Assembly (NCBI GenBank): GCA_947382645.1
Contig: CANDAE010000005.1
Coordinates: 1-64,000 of the forward strand
Origin: Suilimivivens sp009774465
GTDB lineage: Bacteria; Bacillota; Clostridia; Lachnospirales; Lachnospiraceae
Direction: 5' to 3'
DNA: 64,000 bases
Part shown: positions 1 to 8,985 of the stretch, piece by piece
Layout of the letters: each line of letters begins with the position of its first letter
Position numbering within the stretch: position 1 is the stretch's first letter
The notes under the pieces: generated by a model
What the model saw: only the letters and a program-made list of their open reading frames with translations
What the model was told of the DNA's origin: nothing
Database searches by the model: none
Program-made: the position numbers and the translations under genes

Positions 1-24
1 TTTGTAAAAGTACACCTTTACAAA
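1..24. repeat. 8-bp inverted repeat beside the recombinase
   Basis: TTTGTAAA (1-8) and its exact complement TTTACAAA (17-24) are separated by 8 bases, and TTTTTC follows on the plus strand. It sits 6 bases beyond the recombinase stop codon. It could be a weak plus-strand terminator for a gene left of the window or part of a recombination site; the sequence does not decide. Confidence 0.4.
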
Positions 25-30
25 TTTTTC

Positions 31-633
31 TTAAACGAAGCTTCCAAGTTTTCTTGCTTTCCCGTAAAAGGTGCCTACTGGCATCTGACAGGCTTCCGCT
101 GCCTGACGGAGGGTTATTTTTTTCTTTTTCCAGTCTTTACAGATTTCTTTGAAATTATCAGGATAAGGAAGGGGCGGACGTCCAAATTTAACGCCTCTTT
201 TCTTTGCTGCTGCAATTCCTTCCGCCTGACGCTGCCTTATGTTTGTCCGTTCATTTTCCGCTACAAAAGACAATACCTGCAGCACAATATCGCTTAAAAA
301 TGTTCCCACCAGATCTTTTCCTCTTCTGGTGTCCAAAAGGGGCATATCAATCACACAAATATCGATTCCCTTATCTTTTGTCAATATCCGCCACTGATTT
401 TGTATTTCTTCGTAGTTCCGCCCCAGCCGGTCAATACTTTTAATATAAAGCAGATCGTCCTTTCTGATGCGCCGCACCATACGCTTATAGGCAGGTCTTT
501 CAAAATCCTTTCCCGACTGTTTATCCAGAAATATATTTTTTTCCGGAATGGATAATTCCTGCAAGGCCCTCATCTGCCTGTCCTCATTCTGCTCCCGGCT
601 GCTGACTCTCACATAACCATACACATTTGCCAT
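31..633 (-). CDS. Serine recombinase (resolvase/invertase family)
   Basis: A 200-residue small serine recombinase that would cut and rejoin DNA through a phosphoserine link. The N-terminal resolvase domain carries the YVRVSSREQ motif with the probable nucleophile Ser11, then DRLGRN near residue 77 and the E-helix region AENERTNIRQRQAEGI. A short C-terminal helix-turn-helix (ITLRQAAEACQMPVGTFYG) would bind the crossover site. A longer reading from 657 is possible, but AAGGAG seven bases before ATG 633 fixes the shorter start. The gene is intact and stands alone beside plsC. Whether it inverts or resolves a nearby segment cannot be told, because its left side is outside the window. Confidence 0.93.
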   Translation of the reverse strand: MANVYGYVRVSSREQNEDRQMRALQELSIPEKNIFLDKQSGKDFERPAYKRMVRRIRKDDLLYIKSIDRLGRNYEEIQNQWRILTKDKGIDICVIDMPLLDTRRGKDLVGTFLSDIVLQVLSFVAENERTNIRQRQAEGIAAAKKRGVKFGRPPLPYPDNFKEICKDWKKKKITLRQAAEACQMPVGTFYGKARKLGSFV

Positions 634-719
634 AAATATCTCCTTCTTTCTTGCCAAAACAAATTCCTTAAGCTATACTTATAAAAGTTATTATTTACTA
701 AAATCCGGAGAGAAAACAA

Positions 720-1460
720 ATGATTCGAATAATTTTGGTAGCCACTTTTGTTATTTTATTTCTGGTTTTCAGCATTCCACTTTTGATTGCCGAATGGATC
801 ATTGGAAAATTCAATATGGATGTGAAAAACAAAAGTTCTCTCGCCATTGTAAATTGGGCGTTCAGAGTATGTCTCTTTTTTGCGGGTACCACCGTCATTG
901 TACGAGGAGAAGAAAACGTTCCAAAAGATGAGCCTGTACTTTACATTGGAAACCACAGAAGCTATTTTGATATTTTAATTACCTACGTGCGGGTTCCCAG
1001 GCCTACCGGCTACATTGCCAAACGGGAGATGCTTAAGTGGCCGCTTTTAGTCAACTGGATGAAAAATCTGCACTGCCTGTTTTTAGACCGGAATGATGTA
1101 AAACAGGGACTTAAAATTATTTTAACTGCAATCGAAAAAGTAAAATCAGGCATATCCATCTGCATTTTTCCAGAAGGAACCAGAAATAAAGAAAACCACA
1201 CCTTTATGGAATTTCATGAGGGAAGCTTTAAAATTGCCTCTAAGACGGGATGTCCTATTATCCCTATGACGATTTACAATTCTGCTGATATTTTTGAAGA
1301 CCACCTTCCAAAAATTAAAAAAACACAGGTGATTTTAGAATACGGAAAACCCATATATGTAAAAGAGCTGGCAAAAGAAGATCAGAAAAAAATCGGCGCA
1401 TACACCAAAAATATTATCATGGAAACTTACTTTAAAATCAAAGAGGAAGCAGGGCAATGA
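720..1460 (+). CDS. plsC: 1-acyl-sn-glycerol-3-phosphate acyltransferase (PlsC family)
   Basis: This 246-residue membrane-associated enzyme would transfer an acyl group to lysophosphatidic acid to make phosphatidic acid in phospholipid synthesis. A hydrophobic anchor occupies residues 3-27. The family catalytic HX4D motif is NHRSYFD (78-84) and the substrate motif FPEGTR is at 150-155. Length is normal for PlsC. GGAGA eight bases upstream supports ATG 720. It is monocistronic, convergent with murF, and its stop codon lies in the loop of its own terminator hairpin. Confidence 0.93.
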   Translation: MIRIILVATFVILFLVFSIPLLIAEWIIGKFNMDVKNKSSLAIVNWAFRVCLFFAGTTVIVRGEENVPKDEPVLYIGNHRSYFDILITYVRVPRPTGYIAKREMLKWPLLVNWMKNLHCLFLDRNDVKQGLKIILTAIEKVKSGISICIFPEGTRNKENHTFMEFHEGSFKIASKTGCPIIPMTIYNSADIFEDHLPKIKKTQVILEYGKPIYVKELAKEDQKKIGAYTKNIIMETYFKIKEEAGQ

Positions 1461-1476
1461 CCTGCTTCCTTTCTTA
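1445..1476 (+). terminator. Terminator of plsC overlapping its stop codon
   Basis: AGGAAGCAGG (1445-1454) and CCTGCTTCCT (1462-1471) form a perfect 10-bp stem with a 7-base loop, followed by TTTCTT. The plsC TGA (1458-1460) is in the loop. murF converges from the other side. Confidence 0.8.
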
Positions 1477-1501
1477 GATAACCGTCCTATATTCAGACAA
1501 T

Positions 1502-2878
1502 TTATTTATTACCATCATGCGCTTCCAAAAATTCAACTATCTTGTCAAACTTCATTCCATGTGAGGCTTTCACAAGAATATTATCTCCCCGCTGTAAAAT
1601 TCTTTTTAAATTTTCCAGCAGTTCTTCTCTGGTTTCGAAATAATATGCTTTTTTCTTTTTTCCTTTTAAAGCGCATTCATACATACATCTGGAAAGCCTG
1701 CCTACACACACCAGTATATCAATATCTTTTCCAGCAGCATAGCTTCCTACCTCCCCATGCATTTCCTTCTCTCTCTCCCCTAACTCAAACATGTCTCCCA
1801 AAATTGCCACTTTTCTTCCAAGAGCCATAGCAAGCAAATCGATTGCCGCCTTCATGGAAACAGGATTGGCATTATAGCAGTCGTCAATAAGGGTGTAAGA
1901 AGGCAGCTCAATTACATGGCTTCTTCCTCCCACTGCCTGCACTTTGGATATCCCTGATTTTATCTGTTCCCTGGAAAGCCCCATGCATCTTCCCACTGCC
2001 GCTGCCGCCAGTGCATTATATACCATATGCTCGCCGGGAAGCGGAATTTTTACGGGAAAGACACAAAGCCCCATGTGGATTACCGCCTCGGAACCAAGTA
2101 ATCCCCTGTTCATCACATTAGAAGCAAACACCTGATTTCCCATGCCAAGACCAAAATGCACCACTTCATGATCCCGCGCTGCCTGTACCCTGACCAGCAT
2201 ATCATCATCGCCATTTACAAAAACATACCCGTCAGGATTCATGAAATCAAATATTTCCGTCTTTGCCTTTAAAATCCCTTCTCTTGTCCCAAGATTCTCC
2301 AGATGGCACTGTCCGATATTTGTTATGACACAAATGTCAGGTTTCCCAATTCTGCTTAGTCTGTGCATCTCTCCAAAGTCACTGATTCCCATTTCCAAAA
2401 CTGCTGCCTGATGCTCCTGTCTGATCTGTAAAACTGTAAGAGGCAGTCCCACTTCATTGTTAAAGTTTCCTTCTGTTTTTAACACGCAAAACTTTTCCGA
2501 CAAAACTGATGCAATCATTTCCTTGGTGCTGGTTTTTCCTACGCTTCCCGTAATTCCCACCACAGGAATGTTTAGCTGGCTTCTGTAAAATTCAGCAATA
2601 TCTTTAAGCGCCCTGAAAGAATCCTGAACAAGAATATAAGGTACCTGACAGCCCACGGGCTCTCTTTCACACACAACAGCCAACGCGCCCTTATCCCTCA
2701 TCTGAGGAATAAAATCATGTCCGTCCACGCGTTCGCCCTTTGTGGCGATAAACACGCCGCCCTCTGCCATCTTTCTGGAGTCAATCACCACACAGGATGC
2801 TTCCCGGCTGCTTTCTCCACCGCCAAAAAGCTTTCCGCCGCAGGCTTTTGCAATATTGCCTACTGTCATATTTTTCAT
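1502..2878 (-). CDS. murF: UDP-N-acetylmuramoyl-tripeptide--D-alanyl-D-alanine ligase MurF
   Basis: This 458-residue cytoplasmic Mur ligase adds the D-Ala-D-Ala dipeptide to UDP-MurNAc-tripeptide, completing the peptidoglycan pentapeptide precursor. The three-domain Mur layout is visible: an N-terminal uridine-binding region (VIDSRKMAEGGVFIATKGER), a central ATPase with P-loop GITGSVGKTST at 108-118, and a C-terminal domain starting after LIDDCYNANP. It lies 29 bp after ddl, which makes its dipeptide substrate, so the two are probably one transcript. GAGGT seven bases upstream supports ATG 2878. Confidence 0.97.
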   Translation of the reverse strand: MKNMTVGNIAKACGGKLFGGGESSREASCVVIDSRKMAEGGVFIATKGERVDGHDFIPQMRDKGALAVVCEREPVGCQVPYILVQDSFRALKDIAEFYRSQLNIPVVGITGSVGKTSTKEMIASVLSEKFCVLKTEGNFNNEVGLPLTVLQIRQEHQAAVLEMGISDFGEMHRLSRIGKPDICVITNIGQCHLENLGTREGILKAKTEIFDFMNPDGYVFVNGDDDMLVRVQAARDHEVVHFGLGMGNQVFASNVMNRGLLGSEAVIHMGLCVFPVKIPLPGEHMVYNALAAAAVGRCMGLSREQIKSGISKVQAVGGRSHVIELPSYTLIDDCYNANPVSMKAAIDLLAMALGRKVAILGDMFELGEREKEMHGEVGSYAAGKDIDILVCVGRLSRCMYECALKGKKKKAYYFETREELLENLKRILQRGDNILVKASHGMKFDKIVEFLEAHDGNK

Positions 2879-2907
2879 AAGTCATACCTCACATTCCTGC
2901 AATTCAT

Positions 2908-3933
2908 CTATTTTACTGCTGCCTCTATGATTTTTTCACACAGTTCTTCAAATGAAATCCCTATGGCTTCCGCCTCCTGGGGAAGCAGGGAGGTAGGCGT
3001 CATGCCAGGCAGTGTATTTGCCTCCAGGCAATAAATTTCCCCTGTCTCGCTCATCATAAAATCCATTCTGGCATAATTTTTTAGCCGCAGTACACGAAAA
3101 GCCTCTTCTGCATAGGCCTGCATTTCTTTCGTCTTCTCCTCTGAAAGCTCTGCGGGGCAAGTCTCAATGGCAGAGCCTGCCTGATATTTGTTTTTATAGT
3201 CATAAAATCCCTGCAATGGGGCAATTTCAATAACAGGCAGCGCTTTCCCTTCCATAACACCCACAGAAAATTCCCGCCCTTTTATGTATTGTTCCACAAT
3301 CACTTCATTGTCATAGCGAAAGGCCTCTTTAAGAGCCTGTTCATACTCTTCTTCCTTCCAGGCAATACCTACGCCTACGCTGGAACCGCCACAGCAGGCC
3401 TTTACCATACAGGGAAAAGGAACCTTTTCTTTGGGCGTTTCCCCTTTTTTCAGGCGGATCCCTGCCGGGGAAGGTATTCCATAACAGGCAAAAATGTCTT
3501 TAGTGATTCCCTTATCCATGCAGATGGCCGAGCTCACATAATCGGTTCCTGTATAAGTAATCCCCATAAGATCAAAACATGCCTGAATTTTTCCGTTTTC
3601 TCCATTTTCCCCATGAAGGGCCATGAAAACCACATCTGCTATCTGACAGATAGCAATAACATTGGGCCCGAAAAAGTTTTTATCCCCGTCAGGGCGCATT
3701 GCCTTTACCTGTTCAATATCAGGATTCTTATCACTGATACCGCCTGTTTCCTTATCCCATTTTTCATCCTTTTCAAAAACATCCTCAGCGTCCTGCCCCG
3801 TATACCCTAAATATACATCCAAAAGGATCGCCTTATGTCCCTTCTTTTTTAATGCTTTATATATCATAACTCCCGAACTTAAGGAAACATCCCTTTCCGT
3901 ACTGATTCCTCCTGCCAAAACTACAATTTTCAT
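2908..3933 (-). CDS. ddl: D-alanine--D-alanine ligase
   Basis: An ATP-grasp enzyme of 341 residues that joins two D-alanines for the peptidoglycan stem peptide. It begins with MKIVVLAGGISTERDVS, typical of Ddl N-termini, and contains the glycine-rich loop CCGGSSVGV, the YDYKNKYQAGS segment with the Tyr usual in D-Ala-D-Ala rather than D-Ala-D-Lac ligases, and the Mg-binding DFMMSETGEIYCLEANTLPG region. A reading from 4017 adds 28 residues without family character, so ATG 3933 (GGTG upstream) was chosen. murF follows directly. Confidence 0.96.
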   Translation of the reverse strand: MKIVVLAGGISTERDVSLSSGVMIYKALKKKGHKAILLDVYLGYTGQDAEDVFEKDEKWDKETGGISDKNPDIEQVKAMRPDGDKNFFGPNVIAICQIADVVFMALHGENGENGKIQACFDLMGITYTGTDYVSSAICMDKGITKDIFACYGIPSPAGIRLKKGETPKEKVPFPCMVKACCGGSSVGVGIAWKEEEYEQALKEAFRYDNEVIVEQYIKGREFSVGVMEGKALPVIEIAPLQGFYDYKNKYQAGSAIETCPAELSEEKTKEMQAYAEEAFRVLRLKNYARMDFMMSETGEIYCLEANTLPGMTPTSLLPQEAEAIGISFEELCEKIIEAAVK

Positions 3934-4064
3934 TGTTATCACCACGCCTTCCTTAATCATTTCGCGCCTGTGCTTATGTACAGGCTGCCACTTTAACCAT
4001 TTTATTCCTGTTTCCATTACTGATAAAGAGAATAATCTGCCTACACTATTGCAAAATATGCTGC

Positions 4065-5636
4065 TTATCCAGCCGATCTGTATATCACCTCACTGAGCAT
4101 GAAAACAAGCTTACTGTCCGTGTCAAATTGTTTCATAATTCCAATACCTTCTTCTCCCCTTCCATAGCTGTTTTCTCCAAAACCGTCAACATAACTGACA
4201 GCCATGTCATTTCTTCCAAACAGATAATGAAGATGATTTTCTATGACTGCTTTGTATTCATAATTGGCAATAATATGATTCACTACCATCAGATACATTA
4301 TATTAGTTAACAATTGGCGGCTATTATCCTGTCCGCTATTTACAGATGCAAGATAAGGGCTGCTGAGCGCATCCTCAGAAATCATCTCCGCCTGCTGCAT
4401 CAGCATTTTCATAATTCTGTCACACAGAGTAAGTTCAACCTTCTGTTTGGTAGAAATATAAGTAACGCAGCCCATTAAAATAACTTCATCCTGCTCATAA
4501 AAATTCTTCTCGCTGCTTAAAAATTCTTCAATATATTTATGGCAGCTTCTCTGGCCTGCCGCACGATAGAGTTCTGCCGCCGCCGCAAATTTCCATTTAT
4601 TTGTTCCACTTTCATCAGATGACTCCAGCTCTGCATGCTTCCAGGCTCTGTCCGCTGCCTGAAGGCAGTAAGTGGCATATTCCGTATCATAATTTTGATA
4701 CAAATAGCTGAACTTGGCCAGCGCCATAGCAAATGCTCTTTCTGCCTCTACTGATGAAGGTTCCAGATAGATATCTGCCGATTTGCCGGAAGCATCATTA
4801 TTTGATCCGTAAACAGACACACCTGCATAAACTTCTCCTGTCTGTTTATCCTGCATTTTCAGCATCCATTCAACCTCATACTTCACTTCATCCAGAATAT
4901 CAGGTATGCCATTTCCGCTTTCCGGAATTCCATAATCATCTGTGAATGCCTCTTCATACAGTTCATAGGCCAGAAGCATCACTGACATGGCCTGTGCTGC
5001 CGTTATCACATCCTTCTGCCCCTTTTCATCCTGATGCCATCCCCCTGAAACATCAAGACTGATGGAAGTGTCTTCCTTAAGCATTACCTTGCCGATATGG
5101 CAAGCGTTACGTGCATTCTCACCAGCATATTCTGTTGTCAGTGTTATTCCGCAGCGATTATAATAATACTGCCTGCATGCCTCTTTAAATGTATCCATAT
5201 AAAGATCCTCTCCAATGGAAAAGGAATACGATCTTCCAAGTACAGGTGCTTCTATGTAATAATTTCCCGGTGTCTGTAATTCGGAAAAGTCTCCATAGCT
5301 ATTATATTCTTCCAATTCCTGATTATATCCCTGCTCTTCCAAAAATCCGGTATATACAGCATTTTGACTCTCCATATCAATCACATAAAAAAAAGCCGGC
5401 AGCTCATCCCCCTGAAAGACAGCCACTTTTTTGTCTTCAGGCATATATCCTAATTGATTGATCAAAATGCCGGGAGTACTTACCGGAACTTCATAGGAAA
5501 GATCCGGTGTTTCCTCCATACTGACAAAATTGTCATCTCCGGATGGGATTGGTATATATTTATCCAAAGGTATCTGCTGGCATCCTGCAAACAAAACAGC
5601 ACATGCAAGCACAATTACCATCATTTGTTTTCTCAA
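4065..5636 (-). CDS. GH9-like lipoprotein with CelD-type N-terminal domain, probably non-catalytic
   Basis: A 523-residue exported lipoprotein: the signal peptide ends in the lipobox LFAGC. Residues about 50-130 resemble the Ig-like CelD_N domain (ILINQLGYMPEDKKVAVF). The rest follows the GH9 alpha-barrel, with GNGIPDILDEVKYEVEWML and HYLFGRNDMAVSYVDGFG clearly recognisable. However, the GH9 catalytic Asp pair (DVSGGWxDAGD) reads DVSGGWHQDEKG, and the C-terminal NE..DYNA acid region is absent. I infer a binding or wall-associated role rather than cellulase activity. Translation starts at TTG 5636, seven bases after GGAGG; the first ATG (5624) is too far from this site. It sits between an amidohydrolase gene and ddl. 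Confidence 0.85.
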   Translation of the reverse strand: MRKQMMVIVLACAVLFAGCQQIPLDKYIPIPSGDDNFVSMEETPDLSYEVPVSTPGILINQLGYMPEDKKVAVFQGDELPAFFYVIDMESQNAVYTGFLEEQGYNQELEEYNSYGDFSELQTPGNYYIEAPVLGRSYSFSIGEDLYMDTFKEACRQYYYNRCGITLTTEYAGENARNACHIGKVMLKEDTSISLDVSGGWHQDEKGQKDVITAAQAMSVMLLAYELYEEAFTDDYGIPESGNGIPDILDEVKYEVEWMLKMQDKQTGEVYAGVSVYGSNNDASGKSADIYLEPSSVEAERAFAMALAKFSYLYQNYDTEYATYCLQAADRAWKHAELESSDESGTNKWKFAAAAELYRAAGQRSCHKYIEEFLSSEKNFYEQDEVILMGCVTYISTKQKVELTLCDRIMKMLMQQAEMISEDALSSPYLASVNSGQDNSRQLLTNIMYLMVVNHIIANYEYKAVIENHLHYLFGRNDMAVSYVDGFGENSYGRGEEGIGIMKQFDTDSKLVFMLSEVIYRSAG

Positions 5637-5675
5637 CCTTATTCCTCCTTCAAAGCCCCAACACCCTGCCTTCGA

Positions 5676-6875
5676 TTATAACTGTTTTTCATCATGAGGT
5701 AAAGAAAATGATTGATCTGCGTATGCAATTTCGCCATCAATCAGGGTACACATTACTTTTGTTGCCACTTCCAGAGGACTTCCATTAAAAATAACAATAT
5801 CTGCATCCTTCCCTTTCTCAAGGCTTCCTATGCGGTGATCCACGCCGCAGATCTGGGCCGGATATATGGTAATGGATTTTAAAGCTTCCATTTCCTCCAT
5901 TCCTGCCTTTGCCGCCATTCCGGCACAAATAGGCAGCGACTGTATCAGGCTTACAGGATGATCCGTAGTAATGGCGGTTTTCACTCCTTGTTTATTTAAA
6001 ATACCTACTGTTTTAAATGCCATATTCTGAACCTCTATTTTATTTCTGCTGGCAAGATCCGGCCCTACGATTGCCGGAAATCCGGACTCCTTCACCTCCT
6101 GGGCAATCAAATGCCCTTCACTGCAATGGTCAAGCGTCATTTTCAGATGGTATTCTCTGGCGATTCTGATTGCTGTTAATATATCATCCGCCCTGTGCAC
6201 ATGGGCCTTTAAAGGAATCTCTCCTTCTAACACCGGCAGCCAGCATTCATATTTAAAATCAGGTTCTTCCAAATCTCCCTTTTTCTTCTTTTCCCTGTAT
6301 TGGAATGCTTTAAACAATTCTTCTCTTAACATGGCGGCAATTGCCATACGGGTTGCAGGTGATTTCCCCTGACCACTGTAATTAACCTTGGGATTTTCCC
6401 CAAAAGCCACCTTCATGGCAGCCGGACTTTTTATTACCAGCCTGTCAATATTCCTTCCATGTGTTTTGACAAATGCAAAGCTGCCTCCCACTACATTTGC
6501 ACTTCCCGGTCCAATCATTGCTCCGGTTATCCCTGCACGAACTGCATCATCAAAAGCTGCATCCATAGGATTAATGGCATCAATGGCACGAAGATAAGGA
6601 GTAATGGGATCTACTGTCTCATTACAGTCATCTCCCTCCATTCCCTTTTTTTCCTCAGTAATTCCCATATGACAATGCGCCTCTATTAATCCGGGCATTA
6701 CAATGCAGCCGGATGCATTAATCACCTGCATTCCATTACCGGACTGCAAAGGAAATGGGGCGCCATTTTTCATAGCCCCCAGCTCCTTTATTTTTCCTTC
6801 TTCAATGCATATATATCCTTTTTCCCATATCTCTCCCGACATAGTTAAAACCCTGCCGCCGATTATATACAACAT
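5676..6875 (-). CDS. Amidohydrolase family metal-dependent hydrolase
   Basis: A 399-residue cytoplasmic amidohydrolase of the imidazolonepropionase-like group. The composite beta domain is formed by both ends (MLYIIGGRVLTMSGEIWEKG and KGKDADIVIFNG). Metal-site motifs are GLIEAHCHMG (HxH), KAHVHRADD, LDHCSEGHL and the Asp in TTDHPVS. The substrate cannot be read from sequence. The GH9-like lipoprotein gene follows by 39 bp and SpoIIQ precedes by 57 bp, so it may share a transcript with either. The ribosome site before ATG 6875 is weak. Confidence 0.88.
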   Translation of the reverse strand: MLYIIGGRVLTMSGEIWEKGYICIEEGKIKELGAMKNGAPFPLQSGNGMQVINASGCIVMPGLIEAHCHMGITEEKKGMEGDDCNETVDPITPYLRAIDAINPMDAAFDDAVRAGITGAMIGPGSANVVGGSFAFVKTHGRNIDRLVIKSPAAMKVAFGENPKVNYSGQGKSPATRMAIAAMLREELFKAFQYREKKKKGDLEEPDFKYECWLPVLEGEIPLKAHVHRADDILTAIRIAREYHLKMTLDHCSEGHLIAQEVKESGFPAIVGPDLASRNKIEVQNMAFKTVGILNKQGVKTAITTDHPVSLIQSLPICAGMAAKAGMEEMEALKSITIYPAQICGVDHRIGSLEKGKDADIVIFNGSPLEVATKVMCTLIDGEIAYADQSFSLPHDEKQL

Positions 6876-6932
6876 TTCCGTATTCTTACCTTTCCTATAT
6901 AAAGTAAAGCAGTTGAAACAAATTTTAAAAGG

Positions 6933-7805
6933 TTAATTCAGCTTCGATAAGGGATTTACAGGTTCTCCGTCCTTAGTCAGCTTAAAATAAACGTTAGTCC
7001 CTTCCACACTGTAGTACTTGGTGGGAGCTGCAACCTCGGCTATAATATCTCCTGCTGCCACATAGCTGCCTTCAGATACCAGTATATTTTGAAGCTGGCC
7101 ATAGGTTACTTCATATCCGCCTCCTAATTCCACTACGATTCCGTTTCCTATTCGGCGGTCGGAAAATACGGAAATTACTTTACCTGCAGATGATGCCGTA
7201 ATCAGATCACCCTCATTTGCCTGAATAATTACTGCCGGGTTATACCTGTATTGCTGCAATGTGGGGAAAAACACAGTTTTGTCCATACTGTAATTGATCA
7301 GTATATTCCCTACTATCGGCCAAATGAGCGTATCAGAATCGCTGAATGTAAGCGCCGGCTGCATGGCAGTAGATAATGCAGGTGTATTTTCTTCTTCCTC
7401 CTGCTCTTCCTGCTTCACACTCTGCGGCTTTTCGTCGGTGCTGTTTTCCTTACTTGTCTTTACCTCTTCCTCCTGGGAGGTATCCGACATGCTGCTGCTT
7501 TCTGATTCGTCAGGGTTTTCCACTCTCTGTGAGTTTGTTTCCTGAAAATAGGGATCATAATCAAGGTCGTCTGTAGACGCTCCCTGCGTCACACTTTCTG
7601 CAAGGGTTAAATTGTTTTCTTCGGCCAATCCTGCTGCTGCACTATTTTCAATGGAGCTTAAATCTACCACATATCCTTCATCCTGACTGCTGCTGTCTCT
7701 CCCCAGCCATATTCCTGTAGCGGTTAAAGATGCTAAAACCAGCAATGACGATGCAATCATAATCAGCCGTTCTTTGGCAAGGCCTCTTCTTCTACTTCTT
7801 CTCAT
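6933..7805 (-). CDS. spoIIQ: SpoIIQ-like M23-family protein lacking zinc ligands
   Basis: A 290-residue bitopic membrane protein with a basic cytoplasmic start, one transmembrane segment (about 16-33), an acidic low-complexity linker (about 60-140) and a C-terminal LytM/M23 fold. In sporulating Firmicutes SpoIIQ lies in the forespore membrane and pairs with SpoIIIAH across the engulfment space. The expected M23 ligands are not present: the first His motif position reads QYRYNPAVI and the HxH strand reads GTNVYFKL. This resembles the degenerate Bacillus-type SpoIIQ. Position directly after spoIID supports the call. GAGG eight bases upstream sets ATG 7805. Confidence 0.85.
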   Translation of the reverse strand: MRRSRRRGLAKERLIMIASSLLVLASLTATGIWLGRDSSSQDEGYVVDLSSIENSAAAGLAEENNLTLAESVTQGASTDDLDYDPYFQETNSQRVENPDESESSSMSDTSQEEEVKTSKENSTDEKPQSVKQEEQEEEENTPALSTAMQPALTFSDSDTLIWPIVGNILINYSMDKTVFFPTLQQYRYNPAVIIQANEGDLITASSAGKVISVFSDRRIGNGIVVELGGGYEVTYGQLQNILVSEGSYVAAGDIIAEVAAPTKYYSVEGTNVYFKLTKDGEPVNPLSKLN

Positions 7806-7941
7806 CTTTATTCCTCATTTCTGCGCCGCTTTCTGCACATGACGAAAAGCTTGCATCATCCGGCGCCAAGACGCAATTATTCAGGTAAACTGCCATGCAC
7901 ATGATTATTCTTTATGGATAGTTTTGCCCCTTTTTTCTACT

Positions 7942-8943
7942 TTATTCAATTTTTGTAATTGTTACCTGATCAAAAAAATAATTCAGGATATCTACATAAT
8001 CCTCCTCTTCTTTTGCCATTTCATTTGCAGCAAACTGGCTCATTCCTAGCCCATGTCCTGATCCCTTTACGGAAAAAATAATAAGCGTCCCTTCCTTTTC
8101 CATATGAAAGCTGGAGGAGGAAAGCATAAACGCTTCTCTAAAGCCTTCCCCTGATACCAGTTTTCCCTCCCACTCAAGATAAAGCACGTACCCGGTGCTG
8201 TCTCTGTAAACCTTTATTCCATCTAATTCTTCCTGAAACATGAGTCCTTCTGTGCCTTCTTCCGGCAGATATGTTCCCGGCATCTGTTCCCATATTTTTT
8301 TAAACTCGCTTTCTTCAAAACTGGCAGAGCTCATAAAATCTTTAGATAAAAAGTCTCTGCTGCAGACCACGCTCTTTAAATAAGGATATTCCATAAGCAG
8401 CAACTCTTCCCCATTTCTTGTGGTACCGTTGCTCACTGCAAAGTACGGGGCGCTTACAGGTTTATCCTGCCACATAATACAGACGCCGGCGCTTTCTGAA
8501 ACCGCCTGCCATATCTGTTCCGGTATCAGCACATTTCCATATTCTTCATCTTCCACGCAGATTTCCTTTCCGCTTCCGGCGCTTTCTGAAACTGCCAAAA
8601 GTCCCGACCTGATCAAAACAGCCTGCGCCTTTATGGCCTCCATTTCATAAGTGCTGTCAATGCTTCTTGCAAGCTTATCTGCAACATAAATTTCAAGAGG
8701 TATTGTTTCATTTCCCAATGAAGTTATATTTTTTACATAAATATTTCTCTCAAAATTTTCATTTTCTGCAGCCACGGTTTCTAATGCTCTGCCAGAACTG
8801 CCTTCTTCCAGATTTCCAAACAAAAAGGTAATTAAATATGGAATAACCAGCAAAAGTAAAAGAATCGTACCCAGATTTCGTAAAGGAAATCCGGATGCGA
8901 TTCTTTTATTTTCGACAGTTTGAAAGACTCTAAGTTTTTTCAT
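7942..8943 (-). CDS. spoIID: Stage II sporulation protein D (SpoIID)
   Basis: A 333-residue membrane-anchored protein with one N-terminal transmembrane segment (RNLGTILLLLLVIPYLITF). SpoIID is the lytic transglycosylase of the SpoIIDMP complex, which thins septal peptidoglycan during engulfment. Family hallmarks are EIYVADKLARSIDSTYEMEA, AIKAQAVLIRSG and the C-terminal GHGLGMSQFAANEMA. The start at 8943 is preceded by GGAGGTG at five bases; an upstream in-frame start at 8979 lacks this. The SpoIIQ-like gene follows, giving a spoIID-spoIIQ pair common in Clostridia. Confidence 0.95.
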   Translation of the reverse strand: MKKLRVFQTVENKRIASGFPLRNLGTILLLLLVIPYLITFLFGNLEEGSSGRALETVAAENENFERNIYVKNITSLGNETIPLEIYVADKLARSIDSTYEMEAIKAQAVLIRSGLLAVSESAGSGKEICVEDEEYGNVLIPEQIWQAVSESAGVCIMWQDKPVSAPYFAVSNGTTRNGEELLLMEYPYLKSVVCSRDFLSKDFMSSASFEESEFKKIWEQMPGTYLPEEGTEGLMFQEELDGIKVYRDSTGYVLYLEWEGKLVSGEGFREAFMLSSSSFHMEKEGTLIIFSVKGSGHGLGMSQFAANEMAKEEEDYVDILNYFFDQVTITKIE

Positions 8944-8985
8944 AGGACACCTCCAGACTATTTTATGAAGGATGCCCAAAATATA

